Positions 54,567 to 62,682 of a DNA stretch of 64,000 bases are shown here, one piece after another (the stretch's first letter is position 1; each line of letters opens with the position of its first letter). The notes beneath the pieces are model-generated. The model was not told the DNA's origin and searched no databases. It saw only the letters and a list, made by a program, of their open reading frames with translations. The DNA lies in contig NZ_JACBZS010000001.1 of assembly GCF_013408305.1 (NCBI RefSeq), positions 1,860,001 to 1,924,000 on the forward strand, in the 5' to 3' direction. The position numbers were made by a program, and so were the translations under genes. The DNA comes from Naumannella cuiyingiana. GTDB lineage: Bacteria; Actinomycetota; Actinomycetes; Propionibacteriales; Propionibacteriaceae.

Positions 54567-56062
54567 CAGACCGGTTCCTCCTCACTCGCCGGGAATACCG
54601 GCCAGGTGTGCACGGGCTGGTTGCGATGCATCCGCAGGAGGTACGCACGGACCATGCCTGCCAGCGCCTCGTCGCGACTCATGCCAGCGTCCTCGCGGGC
54701 AGCTACCTCGGCAGTCTGCCATGCCGCGCCGTTCTGCCCGGTCGCGCACCTGCCCTCGATCACCCCGAGGTAGTGCGCGATGTTCTCCGCATCCACGCCA
54801 TAGGCCGCCAGCCCCGCGGCCGCGCGCGGCAACAGCACCTCCGGAACCAGCTCGCGCGCCGGCCGTTCGCCCACCCCCGGCCAGCTCAGGGTGGCGTCAA
54901 TGCCGTCGCGTACCCCCGCCTCGAAGTTGCGGCGCGCCCAGTCGAACGGCTCGTCCGGCCACAGTTCCGCGGCCCGCTCGGCCAGCTCGCGGGTCAGCCC
55001 GGCATAGAGCGCGACATTGGCCATCATGTCGACCGCGGTCGGGCCGGCCGGCAGGACCCGGTTCTCGATCCGCAGATGCGGGCCGGGCGGGGTGTGGTCG
55101 TAGACGGGCCGGTTCCAGCGGTAGATGGTGCCGTTGTGCAGCGTCAGTTCCGCCAGATCCGGCACCTCGCCGGCGGCGCGGGCGGCCCGCGGATCCTGCG
55201 CGGAGACCTCCGGCAGCAGCGGCGAGTAGCGCATGTTCGCCCGGAACAGGTCCATCGGCGACCCGATCCAGTCGTCGCCGAAGAACACCCGCGGGGTGAC
55301 GTCGGCGGCGCGCTCGTCCGGCGTCCGGGTGTCGGTCGCCTGCCCGAACAGCGGGATCCGCGACTCGGCGTACCAGCGATGTCCGAAGACGTAGGGCGAG
55401 TTCGCACCCAGCGCGAGTTGCACGCCGGCGATCGCCTGGCTGGCGTTCCAGTAGCCGGGAAAGTCGGCCGGGGAGACCTGCAGATGGATCTGCATCGACG
55501 TGCACAGCGCCTCCGGGGCGATCGAGTCGCTGCTCACCCGCAGCGGCTCCGGCCCGTCGATCACGATCTCGAACGGCGCGCCGCGCAGCCACCGCATGTA
55601 GGTGTCGAGCATGGCGTAGCGCGGATTGGGCGTCAGCGTCTCGCTGGTCACGTCGGCGGGGGTCGCCGTGGGCAGTACGCCGATCGCGGCCAGCCCGACA
55701 TCGAGCGGCTCGGCCCGCGCCGCCGCATCGTTCAGCGACGACCGGACGACATGCTCGAAGGTCAGGATGCCGCCCGGCCCGAGGTGGCGCGGGGTCAGAT
55801 TGAGTTCGATGTTGAACCGGCACAGCTCGGAGACGAAGGCCTTGTCGTCGATCGCCGCGAGCACGTCGACATTCGACATCGACGGCCGGCCGTCGGCGCC
55901 GACGAGATAGATCTCGACCTCCATCCCGGCGCGCGGATGGGCGTGCTCGAAGGTGTCGGTGGCGAGCATCTCGTCCAGCACCCCGAGACAGTCCTCGACC
56001 CGTTCGGTGAACCGGGCGCGGTCCTCGTCGGTGTAGTCGGCCCCTTCGACCTCCGAACCCAT
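54566..56062 (-). CDS. glutamate-cysteine ligase family 2 (GCS2) protein
   Basis: This 498-residue carboxylate-amine ligase of the GCS2 group has GMEVEIYLVGADGRPSM near residue 45 (metal/ATP Glu residues), FVSELCRFNIELNLTP near 77, CTSMQIHLQVSP near 188 and HLRIENRVLPAGP near 332. Actinobacterial relatives include glutamate-cysteine ligases for ergothioneine or glutathione-like thiols and uncharacterised ligases. No egtB-E or mycothiol genes adjoin, so the product is uncertain. It overlaps the Usp start and is 3 nt downstream of the hydrolase stop, indicating one operon. Confidence 0.86.
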   Translation of the reverse strand: MGSEVEGADYTDEDRARFTERVEDCLGVLDEMLATDTFEHAHPRAGMEVEIYLVGADGRPSMSNVDVLAAIDDKAFVSELCRFNIELNLTPRHLGPGGILTFEHVVRSSLNDAAARAEPLDVGLAAIGVLPTATPADVTSETLTPNPRYAMLDTYMRWLRGAPFEIVIDGPEPLRVSSDSIAPEALCTSMQIHLQVSPADFPGYWNASQAIAGVQLALGANSPYVFGHRWYAESRIPLFGQATDTRTPDERAADVTPRVFFGDDWIGSPMDLFRANMRYSPLLPEVSAQDPRAARAAGEVPDLAELTLHNGTIYRWNRPVYDHTPPGPHLRIENRVLPAGPTAVDMMANVALYAGLTRELAERAAELWPDEPFDWARRNFEAGVRDGIDATLSWPGVGERPARELVPEVLLPRAAAGLAAYGVDAENIAHYLGVIEGRCATGQNGAAWQTAEVAAREDAGMSRDEALAGMVRAYLLRMHRNQPVHTWPVFPASEEEPV

Positions 56063-56065
56063 GTC

Positions 56066-56638
56066 TCATCCTCCCCCATCACTGGCCAGCAGGGTGGTGA
56101 TTCTCTCGATCGTGCGCGCGGTGGCCGCGGCGTCGCCGTCCGGCGTGGCCGGGTCGGTGAACAGGTGGCCGGAGCCCGGCAGCACATGATCGGCGAACGA
56201 GGCGCCGGAGTCGGTGACCGCTCGACCGAGGGCTGCCACGTCCGCTGGTGCGATCCAACTGTCATCGGCGTACCGGTGCACCTGGACGGGCTGTCCGGGC
56301 CATCGCCCGCGCGGCGCGGCGGCGTAGTGCAACAAGATCACCGCCGCGGCCCCGGGCCGCTCGGCGGCCAGCCGCTGGGCGAAGGCGGCGCCCAGGGAGA
56401 AACCGGCGAGGACGGTGTCGGGCGGCAGATCTGCCAGCGTCGGGCGTACCCGCTCGAAGAGCTCGCGCCCGCCCACCTGGTCGCGGTAGCCGATCCCGCC
56501 CGCGGTGTCGTCGAAGACCTGGCCGTCGTAGAAATCGGGGGTGATCACCTCGTGACCGGCTCCGCGGAGCGCGTCCGCGAAGTCGCCGACGGCGGGACGC
56601 AGCCCCAGCGCAGAGTGCAACAGCAGCACGGTGCTCAT
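56066..56638 (-). CDS. dienelactone-hydrolase-like alpha/beta hydrolase
   Basis: This 190-residue enzyme starts MSTVLLLHSALGLRPAVGDFADALR and has the nucleophile elbow GFSLGAAFAQ near residue 101, with Ser where classical dienelactone hydrolases use Cys, an acidic residue in YADDSW, and the final His in GSGHLFTD. The substrate is unknown. The ATG at 56638 begins the first strand; the open frame further up belongs to other sequence. It heads the operon with the GCS2 and Usp genes. Confidence 0.87.
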   Translation of the reverse strand: MSTVLLLHSALGLRPAVGDFADALRGAGHEVITPDFYDGQVFDDTAGGIGYRDQVGGRELFERVRPTLADLPPDTVLAGFSLGAAFAQRLAAERPGAAAVILLHYAAAPRGRWPGQPVQVHRYADDSWIAPADVAALGRAVTDSGASFADHVLPGSGHLFTDPATPDGDAAATARTIERITTLLASDGGG

Positions 56639-56703
56639 GCGCTCAGCTTGGCACGCCGACATGTCGTTACGTGCGCGGTACGCGCCGTCGATCACCCGAG
56701 GAC

Positions 56704-56709
56704 TAGCGT
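56704..56709 (+). promoter_or_regulatory. -10 box of the GNAT gene (leaderless)
   Basis: TAGCGT is followed by 7 nt and the GTG at 56717. It favours 56717 over a second GTG at 56726. Confidence 0.45.
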
Positions 56710-56716
56710 GATCGCC

Positions 56717-57202
56717 GTGAGTCCTGTGTCCATCCGCGAGGCGACCGCGGCCGATGCGGCGGCCTGCCGCGAGATCTATGCGCATTACGTCACCGACACG
56801 GTGATCACGTTCGAGTACGAGGTGCCGACCAGCGACCAGATGGCGGCCCGGATCGAGGCGGCGCACGCCTGGCTGGTGGCCGAACGCGACGATCGCGTCG
56901 TCGGGTACGCCTACGCCGGCCCGCACAAGGCCCGCGCGGCCTATGACTGGTCGTGCGAGGTGAGCGTCTACCTCGCGCCCGGGCTGCGGCGCACCGGCGC
57001 GGGCCGGGCGCTGTACGAGGCGCTGTTCGCGGTGCTCCGCGAGCGCGGGTACGCGATGACCGTCGCCGGGATCACCCTGCCGAACCCCGCCAGCGAGGGC
57101 CTGCACGCCGCCCTCGGGTTCGAGCCCGTCGGGGTGTTTCGCCGGATCGGGTGGAAGTTCGACGCCTGGCACGACGTGTACTGGTGCCAGCGGGCGCTGT
57201 GA
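56717..57202 (+). CDS. GNAT N-acetyltransferase (phosphinothricin-acetyltransferase-like)
   Basis: This 161-residue protein has SIREATAADAAACREIYAHYV at the start, TFEYEVPTSDQMAARIEAA, VVGYAYAGPHKARAAYDWS and the acetyl-CoA pyrophosphate loop LRRTGAGRALYEALF near residue 96, the layout of Pat/YncA-like enzymes that acetylate methionine analogues or phosphinothricin. The substrate is inferred from similarity only. It is convergent with the ASCH-HhH gene, with a long hairpin between them. Confidence 0.89.
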   Translation: MSPVSIREATAADAAACREIYAHYVTDTVITFEYEVPTSDQMAARIEAAHAWLVAERDDRVVGYAYAGPHKARAAYDWSCEVSVYLAPGLRRTGAGRALYEALFAVLRERGYAMTVAGITLPNPASEGLHAALGFEPVGVFRRIGWKFDAWHDVYWCQRAL

Positions 57203-57213
57203 TCATGCACCCG

Positions 57214-57295
57214 CCGCTCCCCAAGCGTGTCGTCAGTTATCGCCGCCCGCCGGCCCCGGCGGGCGGCGATAACTGACGACACGTTTCGGGAGCGG
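57214..57295. terminator. about 38-bp imperfect inverted repeat between convergent genes
   Basis: A perfect 26-bp stem (57226-57251 with 57258-57283) with a GGCCCC loop is extended by three further pairs, one mismatch and an outer 8-bp stem CCGCTCCC/GGGAGCGG. It lies between GNAT and the ASCH-HhH gene and probably terminates both. Its right arm resembles that of the hairpin at 38996-39068. Confidence 0.7.
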
Positions 57296-57296
57296 G

Positions 57297-58103
57297 TCAG
57301 GAGCGGGGGCGGTCGCCGAAGGCCCAGTCGCGCTCGGCGAGGGCGGCGGCGAGGATCCGGATGGCCTTCGGGCCGACGCCGTGCAGGGCGAGCAGGTCGC
57401 GTTCGGTCCAGCCGCGGACGGCATCGAGGGTCCAGATGCCCTGCTGGCGCAGCGCGCGGGTGGCCGGGGCGCCGATCCGCGGCATCGGCGTACCCTCCGG
57501 CGGCGCCGCCCGATCTGCCCGCGGTCCGCCGGCCTCGTGGTCGACGACCGCGATCCCGCGCGGTGACAGTCGATAGCCGATGTCGAGCGACTCGGTCAGC
57601 CCGAGCTCCTTCAGCTTGCGGACATCGATCTTGAAATCGGCGGTCTCCCGGCCGAGGTCGGCGGCCAGGTCGGGCGCGCGGACGGTCGGCCGGGCATCGA
57701 TGATCGCCAGCGTCGCCCGGGTCCAGGGCCCGATCGGGGAGGCGGCATCCAGCCGGTCCAGCCGGGCGATGATCGTCGCGATCTCGGCCGCGTCGGGCAC
57801 GGTGGAGCGCAGGGCCTCGCGCGGGTCCGGCCCGGCGTGGCGCAGCTCGATCCGCCAGACCGGGCGCTCGGGATGGTGGTCGAGCTGCGCGCGCAGCTCG
57901 ACCAGGGAGCCCGCTCCCGCGCGGCGAGCCTCCGCGGCGGTGATCCGGGAGGCGGGAACGCGGTCCACCGCCACCACCTCGACCAGGCCGACGGCGGTCC
58001 GCAGCCGCGTCCCGGCCTTCACCCGCGGTCGGTCCCAGCGCCGGAAGGCAAGATCCACGCGGCCGTCGCGGATGGCGGCGAGCGTGTCCGGCCGGATCAT
58101 CAT
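57297..58103 (-). CDS. ASCH-domain protein with C-terminal helix-hairpin-helix
   Basis: The first half of this 268-residue protein (MIRPDTLAAIRDGRVDLAFRR to VEVVAVDRV) matches an ASCH/PUA-like RNA-binding fold. The middle (about 110-190) has a winged-helix-like pattern (ADLGRETADFKIDVRKLKELG). The last 60 residues read GAPATRALRQQGIWTLDAVR and LLALHGVGPKAIRILAAAL, a helix-hairpin-helix of the kind that binds DNA non-specifically. The combined function is unknown; a nucleic-acid role is likely. TAACTT lies 6 nt before the ATG at 58103, giving a leaderless start. Confidence 0.84.
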   Translation of the reverse strand: MMIRPDTLAAIRDGRVDLAFRRWDRPRVKAGTRLRTAVGLVEVVAVDRVPASRITAAEARRAGAGSLVELRAQLDHHPERPVWRIELRHAGPDPREALRSTVPDAAEIATIIARLDRLDAASPIGPWTRATLAIIDARPTVRAPDLAADLGRETADFKIDVRKLKELGLTESLDIGYRLSPRGIAVVDHEAGGPRADRAAPPEGTPMPRIGAPATRALRQQGIWTLDAVRGWTERDLLALHGVGPKAIRILAAALAERDWAFGDRPRS

Positions 58104-58137
58104 GGTCGCAAGTTAGCGCGGCGGGCATCATGGGTGG

Positions 58138-58539
58138 ATGCGGAACTTCGTAATCGGCACCGTCACCAGTGCCCTCGCGCTGTGGGTCACGGTGGCACTG
58201 CTGCCGGGGGTCGCGCTGATTCCCTACGCCTCCGGGACCCTCCCGGCCGTCCTGACCTATCTCGCCGTCGCGTTGATCTTCGGGCTGGTCAACGGGATCA
58301 TCGCGCCGGTGATCAAGTTCGTGACGTTCCTGTTCTATGTGATCACGCTCGGCCTGTTCGGCCTGCTGGTGAACGGATTCCTGTTCTGGCTGGTGTCGGT
58401 GATCTCCGACCAGCTCGGCTTCGGGCTGCGCGTCGACGGGTTCTGGTGGGGCGTCGGCGGGGCGATCGTGATGGGTATCGCGGCGGCGCTGATCGGGCTG
58501 ATCACGGGTCCGTTGCGCAAGCGCGAGACCGCGCGCTGA
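58138..58539 (+). CDS. phage holin family 4-like membrane protein
   Basis: This 133-residue protein has four hydrophobic helices spanning almost the whole sequence (from FVIGTVTSALALWVTVALL to GIAAALIGLITGPLRK). It matches the Phage_holin_4 superfamily pattern of chromosomal YvlD-like proteins, whose name reflects similarity rather than phage origin. No endolysin or phage gene is nearby. It ends in a basic tail. Confidence 0.87.
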   Translation: MRNFVIGTVTSALALWVTVALLPGVALIPYASGTLPAVLTYLAVALIFGLVNGIIAPVIKFVTFLFYVITLGLFGLLVNGFLFWLVSVISDQLGFGLRVDGFWWGVGGAIVMGIAAALIGLITGPLRKRETAR

Positions 58540-58610
58540 TCGCACGAAGCCGGGTACGCCGCAAGCCGCGGCCCCCGCTAGCCTGATCGGACCAGACGCA
58601 GGGAGGCATC

Positions 58611-59498
58611 ATGGCGCGACGGTACCCGGACGAGGCGCGAGCGGCGGCGCGCACGGCGTACACCCGGATCGAACCGCTGCACGTGGTCGCCTATTTCAAT
58701 CCCGAGGCCCAGGCCGCCTCGGAGGGCGTCCAGGCCGATCCGCGTGCGTGGTACTTCGGGGTTCGCGCCCAGCCGATGGGCGAGGCGGCGCCGGCCGTGG
58801 TCGCGGCCGCCTTCCACAGCTTCAACCCGGTGATGGTGGACCGGGTCTGGCCGCGGGTGCTCAAGGTGGGTCTGGAGACTCTGGCCGGGGCCCGCACCGA
58901 GATGCTGGATCGCGCGCTGCGCACGGCATTCGGCGAGCTCGTCGACTCCCCGGACCTGCCCGCGCTGGTCGACGCGATCAGCGACCTGAACGCCACGCTG
59001 CCGCTCGGCGGCCGGCCGCTCGGTGCGGCCTGGGCGGAGGCGCCGGCGACCGGGATCGATCATGTCGACCTGTGGCAGGAGCTGACGATCCTGCGGGAGT
59101 GGCGAGGCGACGGACACATCGCGGTGCTGAACCATGCCGGGCTGGGGCGCGTCGAGGCGATCGCCCTGCATCTCGCGGAGCATCCCGACCCGCCGAAGGG
59201 CCATGTCGGCGGCCCGCCGCGCGAGCAGGCGCTGAAGCTGCGCGACTGGTCGGAGAGCGATTGGCAAGATGCCGTCGCGGCGCTGGTCGAGCGTGGCCTG
59301 ATCGAACCCGCGGGCGGCCGGCTCAGCGAGGCCGGGGTGGAGCTGATCGACGAGCTGGAGGCGGCCACCGACGACGCCGCGGCGTACCCGTGGCGCGAGG
59401 CGGAGGCCCGCGAGTTGCTGGAGCGGCTCCGGCCCTTCACCAAGGCCGTGCTTGCCTCGGGCTTCCTGCCCTGGGTGGCGGCGCGCGGCGGATCCTGA
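58611..59498 (+). CDS. SCO6745-family conserved protein
   Basis: This 295-residue cytoplasmic protein is of the actinobacterial SCO6745 family. Typical parts are RIEPLHVVAYFNPEA near residue 22, YFGVRAQPMGEAAPAVVAAAF, and HIAVLNHAGLGRVEA near 175. The C-terminal half (WSESDWQDAVAALVERGLIE) has a winged-helix-like pattern. No function is established. GGGAGG lies before the ATG. It ends back to back with the convergent MFS gene. Confidence 0.86.
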   Translation: MARRYPDEARAAARTAYTRIEPLHVVAYFNPEAQAASEGVQADPRAWYFGVRAQPMGEAAPAVVAAAFHSFNPVMVDRVWPRVLKVGLETLAGARTEMLDRALRTAFGELVDSPDLPALVDAISDLNATLPLGGRPLGAAWAEAPATGIDHVDLWQELTILREWRGDGHIAVLNHAGLGRVEAIALHLAEHPDPPKGHVGGPPREQALKLRDWSESDWQDAVAALVERGLIEPAGGRLSEAGVELIDELEAATDDAAAYPWREAEARELLERLRPFTKAVLASGFLPWVAARGGS

Positions 59499-60908
59499 TC
59501 AGTCGGTCCGCGCAGTCGGCTGCTCCGGGTTGCGGATGGTGAACCACGACACCACCCCGCCGGCGGCCAGCAGGGCGGCGCTCCACAGCATCGCCGCGCG
59601 GTAGCCGCGGTCGAAGACCACCGGGTCGGCGTAGTCGCCGCCGGACAGACCGACCATCAGCGGCAGCGCGGCTACCGCCAGCAGCGAGCCGGCGCGCGCG
59701 ACGGCATTGTTGATCCCCGAGGCGATGCCGGCATGGTGATCCGGCGCGGCGGCCAGGACGGTGGCCGTCAGCGGGGCGACCAGGGTGGCCAGCCCGAGGC
59801 CGAAGATGGTCAGCGGCGCCGCGACGTCGAGCCAGTAGTTGACCTGCGGGCCGACCCGGGCCAGCAGCAGCGTACCCACCGCGCAGAGCAGGGGTCCGAT
59901 CGTCATCGGCAGCCGCGGGCCGATCTTCGCGGCCAGCGCCCCGCCCCGGCCGGCCAGCAGGATCATCATGATCGTCACCGGCAGGGTGGACAGTCCGGCC
60001 GCCAGCGCGTCGAATCCCGACACCACCTGGAGTTGCAGGACCAGGAAGAACATCACCGCGCCGAGCGCGGCATAGGTGAGCAGCGTCATCGCGTTGGCGG
60101 CGGAGAACTGGCGCGAGGCGAACAAGCCGGTGGGCATCATCGGGTTTCGCGAGCGGCGCTCGTTGATCACGAACGCGAGCCCGGCGAGTAGACCGATGAT
60201 CAGCGCGGGCACCGCGATCGAGGGCAGTGCGGTCCACTCGATCAGCGCGTAGGTGATGCCCGCCAGCCCCAGGCTGCCGAGGATCGCGCCCGGGATGTCG
60301 AAGCCCTTGACCGCCTCGGGGTCCCGGGTCTCCGGCACGTGCCGGGCGGCGTACAGCGTGATCGCCGCGATCGGCAGATTGATCAGGAACACCCAGCGCC
60401 AGCTCGCGTACTGCACCAGCCAACCGCCGAGAAACGGGCCGATCGCGGTGGCGACGCTGCCCAGGCCCGACCAGGTGCCGATCGCCCGGGCGCGGTCGCG
60501 CTGCGCGAAGGCGCCCTGGATCATGGCCAGGCTGCCCGGGGTGAGCAGCGCCGCGGCGACGCCCTGGGCGATCCGGGCGATGATCAACACAGCAGGGGTC
60601 GGGGCGAGCCCACAGGCCAGCGAGGCGATGGCGAAGCCCGCGACCCCGATCACGAAGATCCGCCGCCGACCGAAGTGGTCGCCGAGGGATCCGCCGAGCA
60701 GGATCAGGGAGGCGAGGCTGAGCAGGTAGCCGTTCGAGATCCACTGCAGGTCCGACAGACTGGCGCCGAGGTCCTCACCGATCCGGCGCAGGGCGACATT
60801 GACGACCGTGCTGTCCAGCAACGCCATCCCCGAGCCCAGCGTGGCGGCGGCGAGCACCCAGCGCCCGGTCGAGGACTTGAGGGAGACGCTCGCCGACAGC
60901 TGGCTCAT
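59499..60908 (-). CDS. MFS drug-type exporter (DHA2, 14 helices)
   Basis: This 469-residue membrane protein has the drug:H+ antiporter start LGSGMALLDSTVVNVALRRIG near residue 26, the loop GGSLGDHFGRRRIFVIG near 76 and TPGSLAMIQGAF with the export-motif region PFLGGWLVQYASWRWVF. About 14 helices and GIASGINNAVARAGSLLAVA near the end fit DHA2/EmrB-like exporters. The substrate is unknown. ATG at 60908; a larger upstream open frame is antisense to the csoR gene. It is divergent from csoR. Confidence 0.91.
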   Translation of the reverse strand: MSQLSASVSLKSSTGRWVLAAATLGSGMALLDSTVVNVALRRIGEDLGASLSDLQWISNGYLLSLASLILLGGSLGDHFGRRRIFVIGVAGFAIASLACGLAPTPAVLIIARIAQGVAAALLTPGSLAMIQGAFAQRDRARAIGTWSGLGSVATAIGPFLGGWLVQYASWRWVFLINLPIAAITLYAARHVPETRDPEAVKGFDIPGAILGSLGLAGITYALIEWTALPSIAVPALIIGLLAGLAFVINERRSRNPMMPTGLFASRQFSAANAMTLLTYAALGAVMFFLVLQLQVVSGFDALAAGLSTLPVTIMMILLAGRGGALAAKIGPRLPMTIGPLLCAVGTLLLARVGPQVNYWLDVAAPLTIFGLGLATLVAPLTATVLAAAPDHHAGIASGINNAVARAGSLLAVAALPLMVGLSGGDYADPVVFDRGYRAAMLWSAALLAAGGVVSWFTIRNPEQPTARTD

Positions 60909-61019
60909 CGCCACAGCATCGCACGGGTGGCGTGGTCCGTCACCGGCTCGCCCGGCCGCGACGGTTCGCGAGCAGCTTGCCCCGTGCTGCATGCTTGTCC
61001 CAGACAGTACGGAGGACGC

Positions 61020-61313
61020 ATGGGCACGCATCAGCACGGCTACATCGGCGACAAGGACGACTACCTCAAGCGGTTGCGCCGGATCGAGGGGCAGGTCCGC
61101 GGCCTGCATCGGATGGTCGACGAGGAGCAGTACTGCATCGACATCCTGACCCAGGTCAGCGCCGTGACGAAGGCCCTGCAGGCGGTCTCGTTGGGCCTGT
61201 TGGAGGAGCACATGGGTCACTGCGTGGTGAATGCCGCCCGCGAGAGCGACGAGGCGGCGGACGCGAAGGTACGCGAGGCCGCCGACGCCATCGCCAGGTT
61301 GGTGCGCTCGTGA
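61020..61313 (+). CDS. csoR: CsoR-family copper-sensing repressor 1
   Basis: This 97-residue all-helical repressor has a Cu(I) site of Cys in YCIDILTQV near residue 42 and His/Cys in EEHMGHCVV, spaced H-x3-C as in CsoR. LKRLRRIEGQVRGLHRM is the DNA-contacting helix. GGAGG lies 4 nt before the ATG. The stop overlaps the GTG of copZ (GTGA). Sensor and chaperone form an operon, but no copper ATPase lies nearby. Confidence 0.92.
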   Translation: MGTHQHGYIGDKDDYLKRLRRIEGQVRGLHRMVDEEQYCIDILTQVSAVTKALQAVSLGLLEEHMGHCVVNAARESDEAADAKVREAADAIARLVRS

Positions 61314-61513
61314 TCACCGAGTACACCGTGAGCGGGATGACCTGCGAGCACTGCGTGCGCGCCGTCACCGACGAGGTCACCGAGCTGCCGGGTGTGACCG
61401 GCGTCGACGTCGAGCTGGAGACCGGGCGACTGCTCGTCACCTCCGATGCCGAGCTGGACGTCGATGCGGTACGCGAGGCCGTCGACGAGGCGGGCGGATA
61501 TCGCCTCGCCTGA
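61310..61513 (+). CDS. copZ: copper chaperone (HMA domain, CopZ-like)
   Basis: This 67-residue soluble heavy-metal-associated domain has the metal motif GMTCEHCVRAVTDEV near residue 9, which binds Cu(I), and the full beta-alpha-beta-beta-alpha-beta order ending AGGYRLA. It delivers copper to an efflux ATPase or to CsoR. Translation is coupled to csoR 1 by GTGA overlap. A 30-bp stem hairpin follows 64 bp after the stop. Confidence 0.92.
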   Translation: MITEYTVSGMTCEHCVRAVTDEVTELPGVTGVDVELETGRLLVTSDAELDVDAVREAVDEAGGYRLA

Positions 61514-61577
61514 GCCGCGGCGTACCCGCTGAGATCCTGCGGGGCAGCGGGCGCCCTTCTCGCCACCTCCCCGGGAT

Positions 61578-61647
61578 GCTGACCCAACACCTGTTCGCTC
61601 ACCCAACAGCTATAGGCGTTGGGTGAGCGAACAGGTGTTGGGTCAGC
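61578..61647. terminator. 30-bp perfect inverted repeat after copZ
   Basis: The left arm 61578-61607 and right arm 61618-61647 are exact complements with a 10-nt loop. The arms start GCTGACCCAACACCTG. It lies between copZ and the second csoR, both on the plus strand, and may insulate the second operon from the first. The sequence is unlike the other two long hairpins. Confidence 0.65.
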
Positions 61648-61690
61648 GTCGGCGGAGGGGGTCGGGGCGGCGAACAGCTGGCGGGGGCCG

Positions 61691-61708
61691 ATTACCCCGC
61701 GGGGGTAT
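61691..61708 (+). promoter_or_regulatory. CsoR operator before csoR 2
   Basis: ATTACCCCGCGGGGGTAT is a near-perfect 18-bp palindrome matching the CsoR pattern of ATACCCC facing GGGGTAT, ending one base before the ATG at 61710. It indicates copper-responsive autoregulation of the second csoR. Confidence 0.7.
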
Positions 61709-61709
61709 C

Positions 61710-62027
61710 ATGACGGTCATGAACGAGCAGGGCATGAGCGAGCAGGGCCACGGCTACATCGGCGACAAGGATGCCTACCTGAAGCGGCTGCGCCGGATCG
61801 AGGGGCAGGCGCGTGGCCTGCAGCGGATGGTGGAGAACGACGAGTACTGCATCGACATCCTGACCCAGGTCAGCGCCATGACGAAGGCGCTGCAGGCGGT
61901 CTCCCTCGGACTGCTCGACGACCATCTTCGGCACTGCGTGGTAGACGCAGCCAAGGAGGGTGACGAGGCGGCCGAGGCCAAGGTGCGCGAGGCCTCCGAC
62001 GCCATCGCCCGGCTGGTCCGCTCCTGA
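61710..62027 (+). CDS. csoR: CsoR-family copper-sensing repressor 2
   Basis: This 105-residue paralogue of the repressor at 61020-61313 is highly similar over its length from GYIGDKD onward: LKRLRRIEGQARGLQRM, the ligand Cys in YCIDILTQV and His/Cys in DDHLRHCVV are all kept. The N-terminus varies; ATG at 61710, 61719 or 61734 could be used. Gene duplication with divergence of the extra N-terminus is likely. It is monocistronic and convergent with the reductase gene, 1 bp apart. Confidence 0.9.
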   Translation: MTVMNEQGMSEQGHGYIGDKDAYLKRLRRIEGQARGLQRMVENDEYCIDILTQVSAMTKALQAVSLGLLDDHLRHCVVDAAKEGDEAAEAKVREASDAIARLVRS

Positions 62028-62028
62028 C

Positions 62029-62682
62029 TCAGGACTCCTCGGGCAGCCCCGCCAGCGCCTCGGCGATCGGGACGTCGCCGTCGTTGAACCGGATGGTACG
62101 CCGGATGGTCCCCCGATCGCCCAGCGCGGCGACGATCACCCGGGCCACATTGCCGCGCGAGACCTCGCCCGCCGCGTCCCCGAGCTCGATCCGGCCGGTC
62201 GGCTCCTGGGTGGTCAGCCGGCTCGGCCCGAGCACCGTCCAGTCCAGCCCGCTGGCCCGCAGGTGATCGTCGGCGCGGGCCTTGGCCTCGGCATAGAAGC
62301 TGAACGGATTGTCGGCCGGAATGTCGTCGATTCCCGAGCCGAAATAGGACACCATCACATAACGCAGCGCGCCCGCCGCCTCCGCCGCGTCCATCGACCG
62401 CTCCGCGGCATCCTGGTCGATCGCGATGGTGCGCTTCGGGTCACCGCCACCCGCGCCCGCGGACCAGACGACCGCATCCTGGCCGTCCAGCAGCGTGGTC
62501 AGTCCTGCGGTGTCCAGCGTCTCGATGTCGGCGACCTCGGGCGCCGCGCCGGTCGCCGCCACCGCCTCGGCCTGGTCGGGATTGCGAATCACCGCGGTGA
62601 CCCGGTAGCCGGCCTCGACCAGCAGCGGCGCCGCCAGTAGGGCGACCTTGCCGTGGCCGCCGATGATCATCACATTCGTCAT
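62029..62682 (-). CDS. NAD(P)H-binding Rossmann oxidoreductase (atypical SDR)
   Basis: This 217-residue protein has the dinucleotide motif VMIIGGHGKVALLAAPLLV near residue 4 and VIRNPDQAEAVAATG. The NmrA/YtfG-like layout continues with VVWSAGAGGGDPKRT and FYAEAKARADDHLRASGL, with a Lys in place of the SDR Tyr-Lys site. Its likely roles are quinone or isoflavone-type reduction, or redox sensing. The ATG overlaps the stop of the upstream esterase (ATGA). Confidence 0.87.
   Translation of the reverse strand: MTNVMIIGGHGKVALLAAPLLVEAGYRVTAVIRNPDQAEAVAATGAAPEVADIETLDTAGLTTLLDGQDAVVWSAGAGGGDPKRTIAIDQDAAERSMDAAEAAGALRYVMVSYFGSGIDDIPADNPFSFYAEAKARADDHLRASGLDWTVLGPSRLTTQEPTGRIELGDAAGEVSRGNVARVIVAALGDRGTIRRTIRFNDGDVPIAEALAGLPEES

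Noticed and set aside
54479-57202. 907-codon plus-strand frame ending in the GNAT gene
   Set aside because: Only the last 161 codons show a conserved fold; the rest is antisense to the GCS2 and hydrolase genes.
58138-58539. phage holin indicating a prophage
   Set aside because: The family includes many chromosomal membrane proteins and no other phage gene is present.
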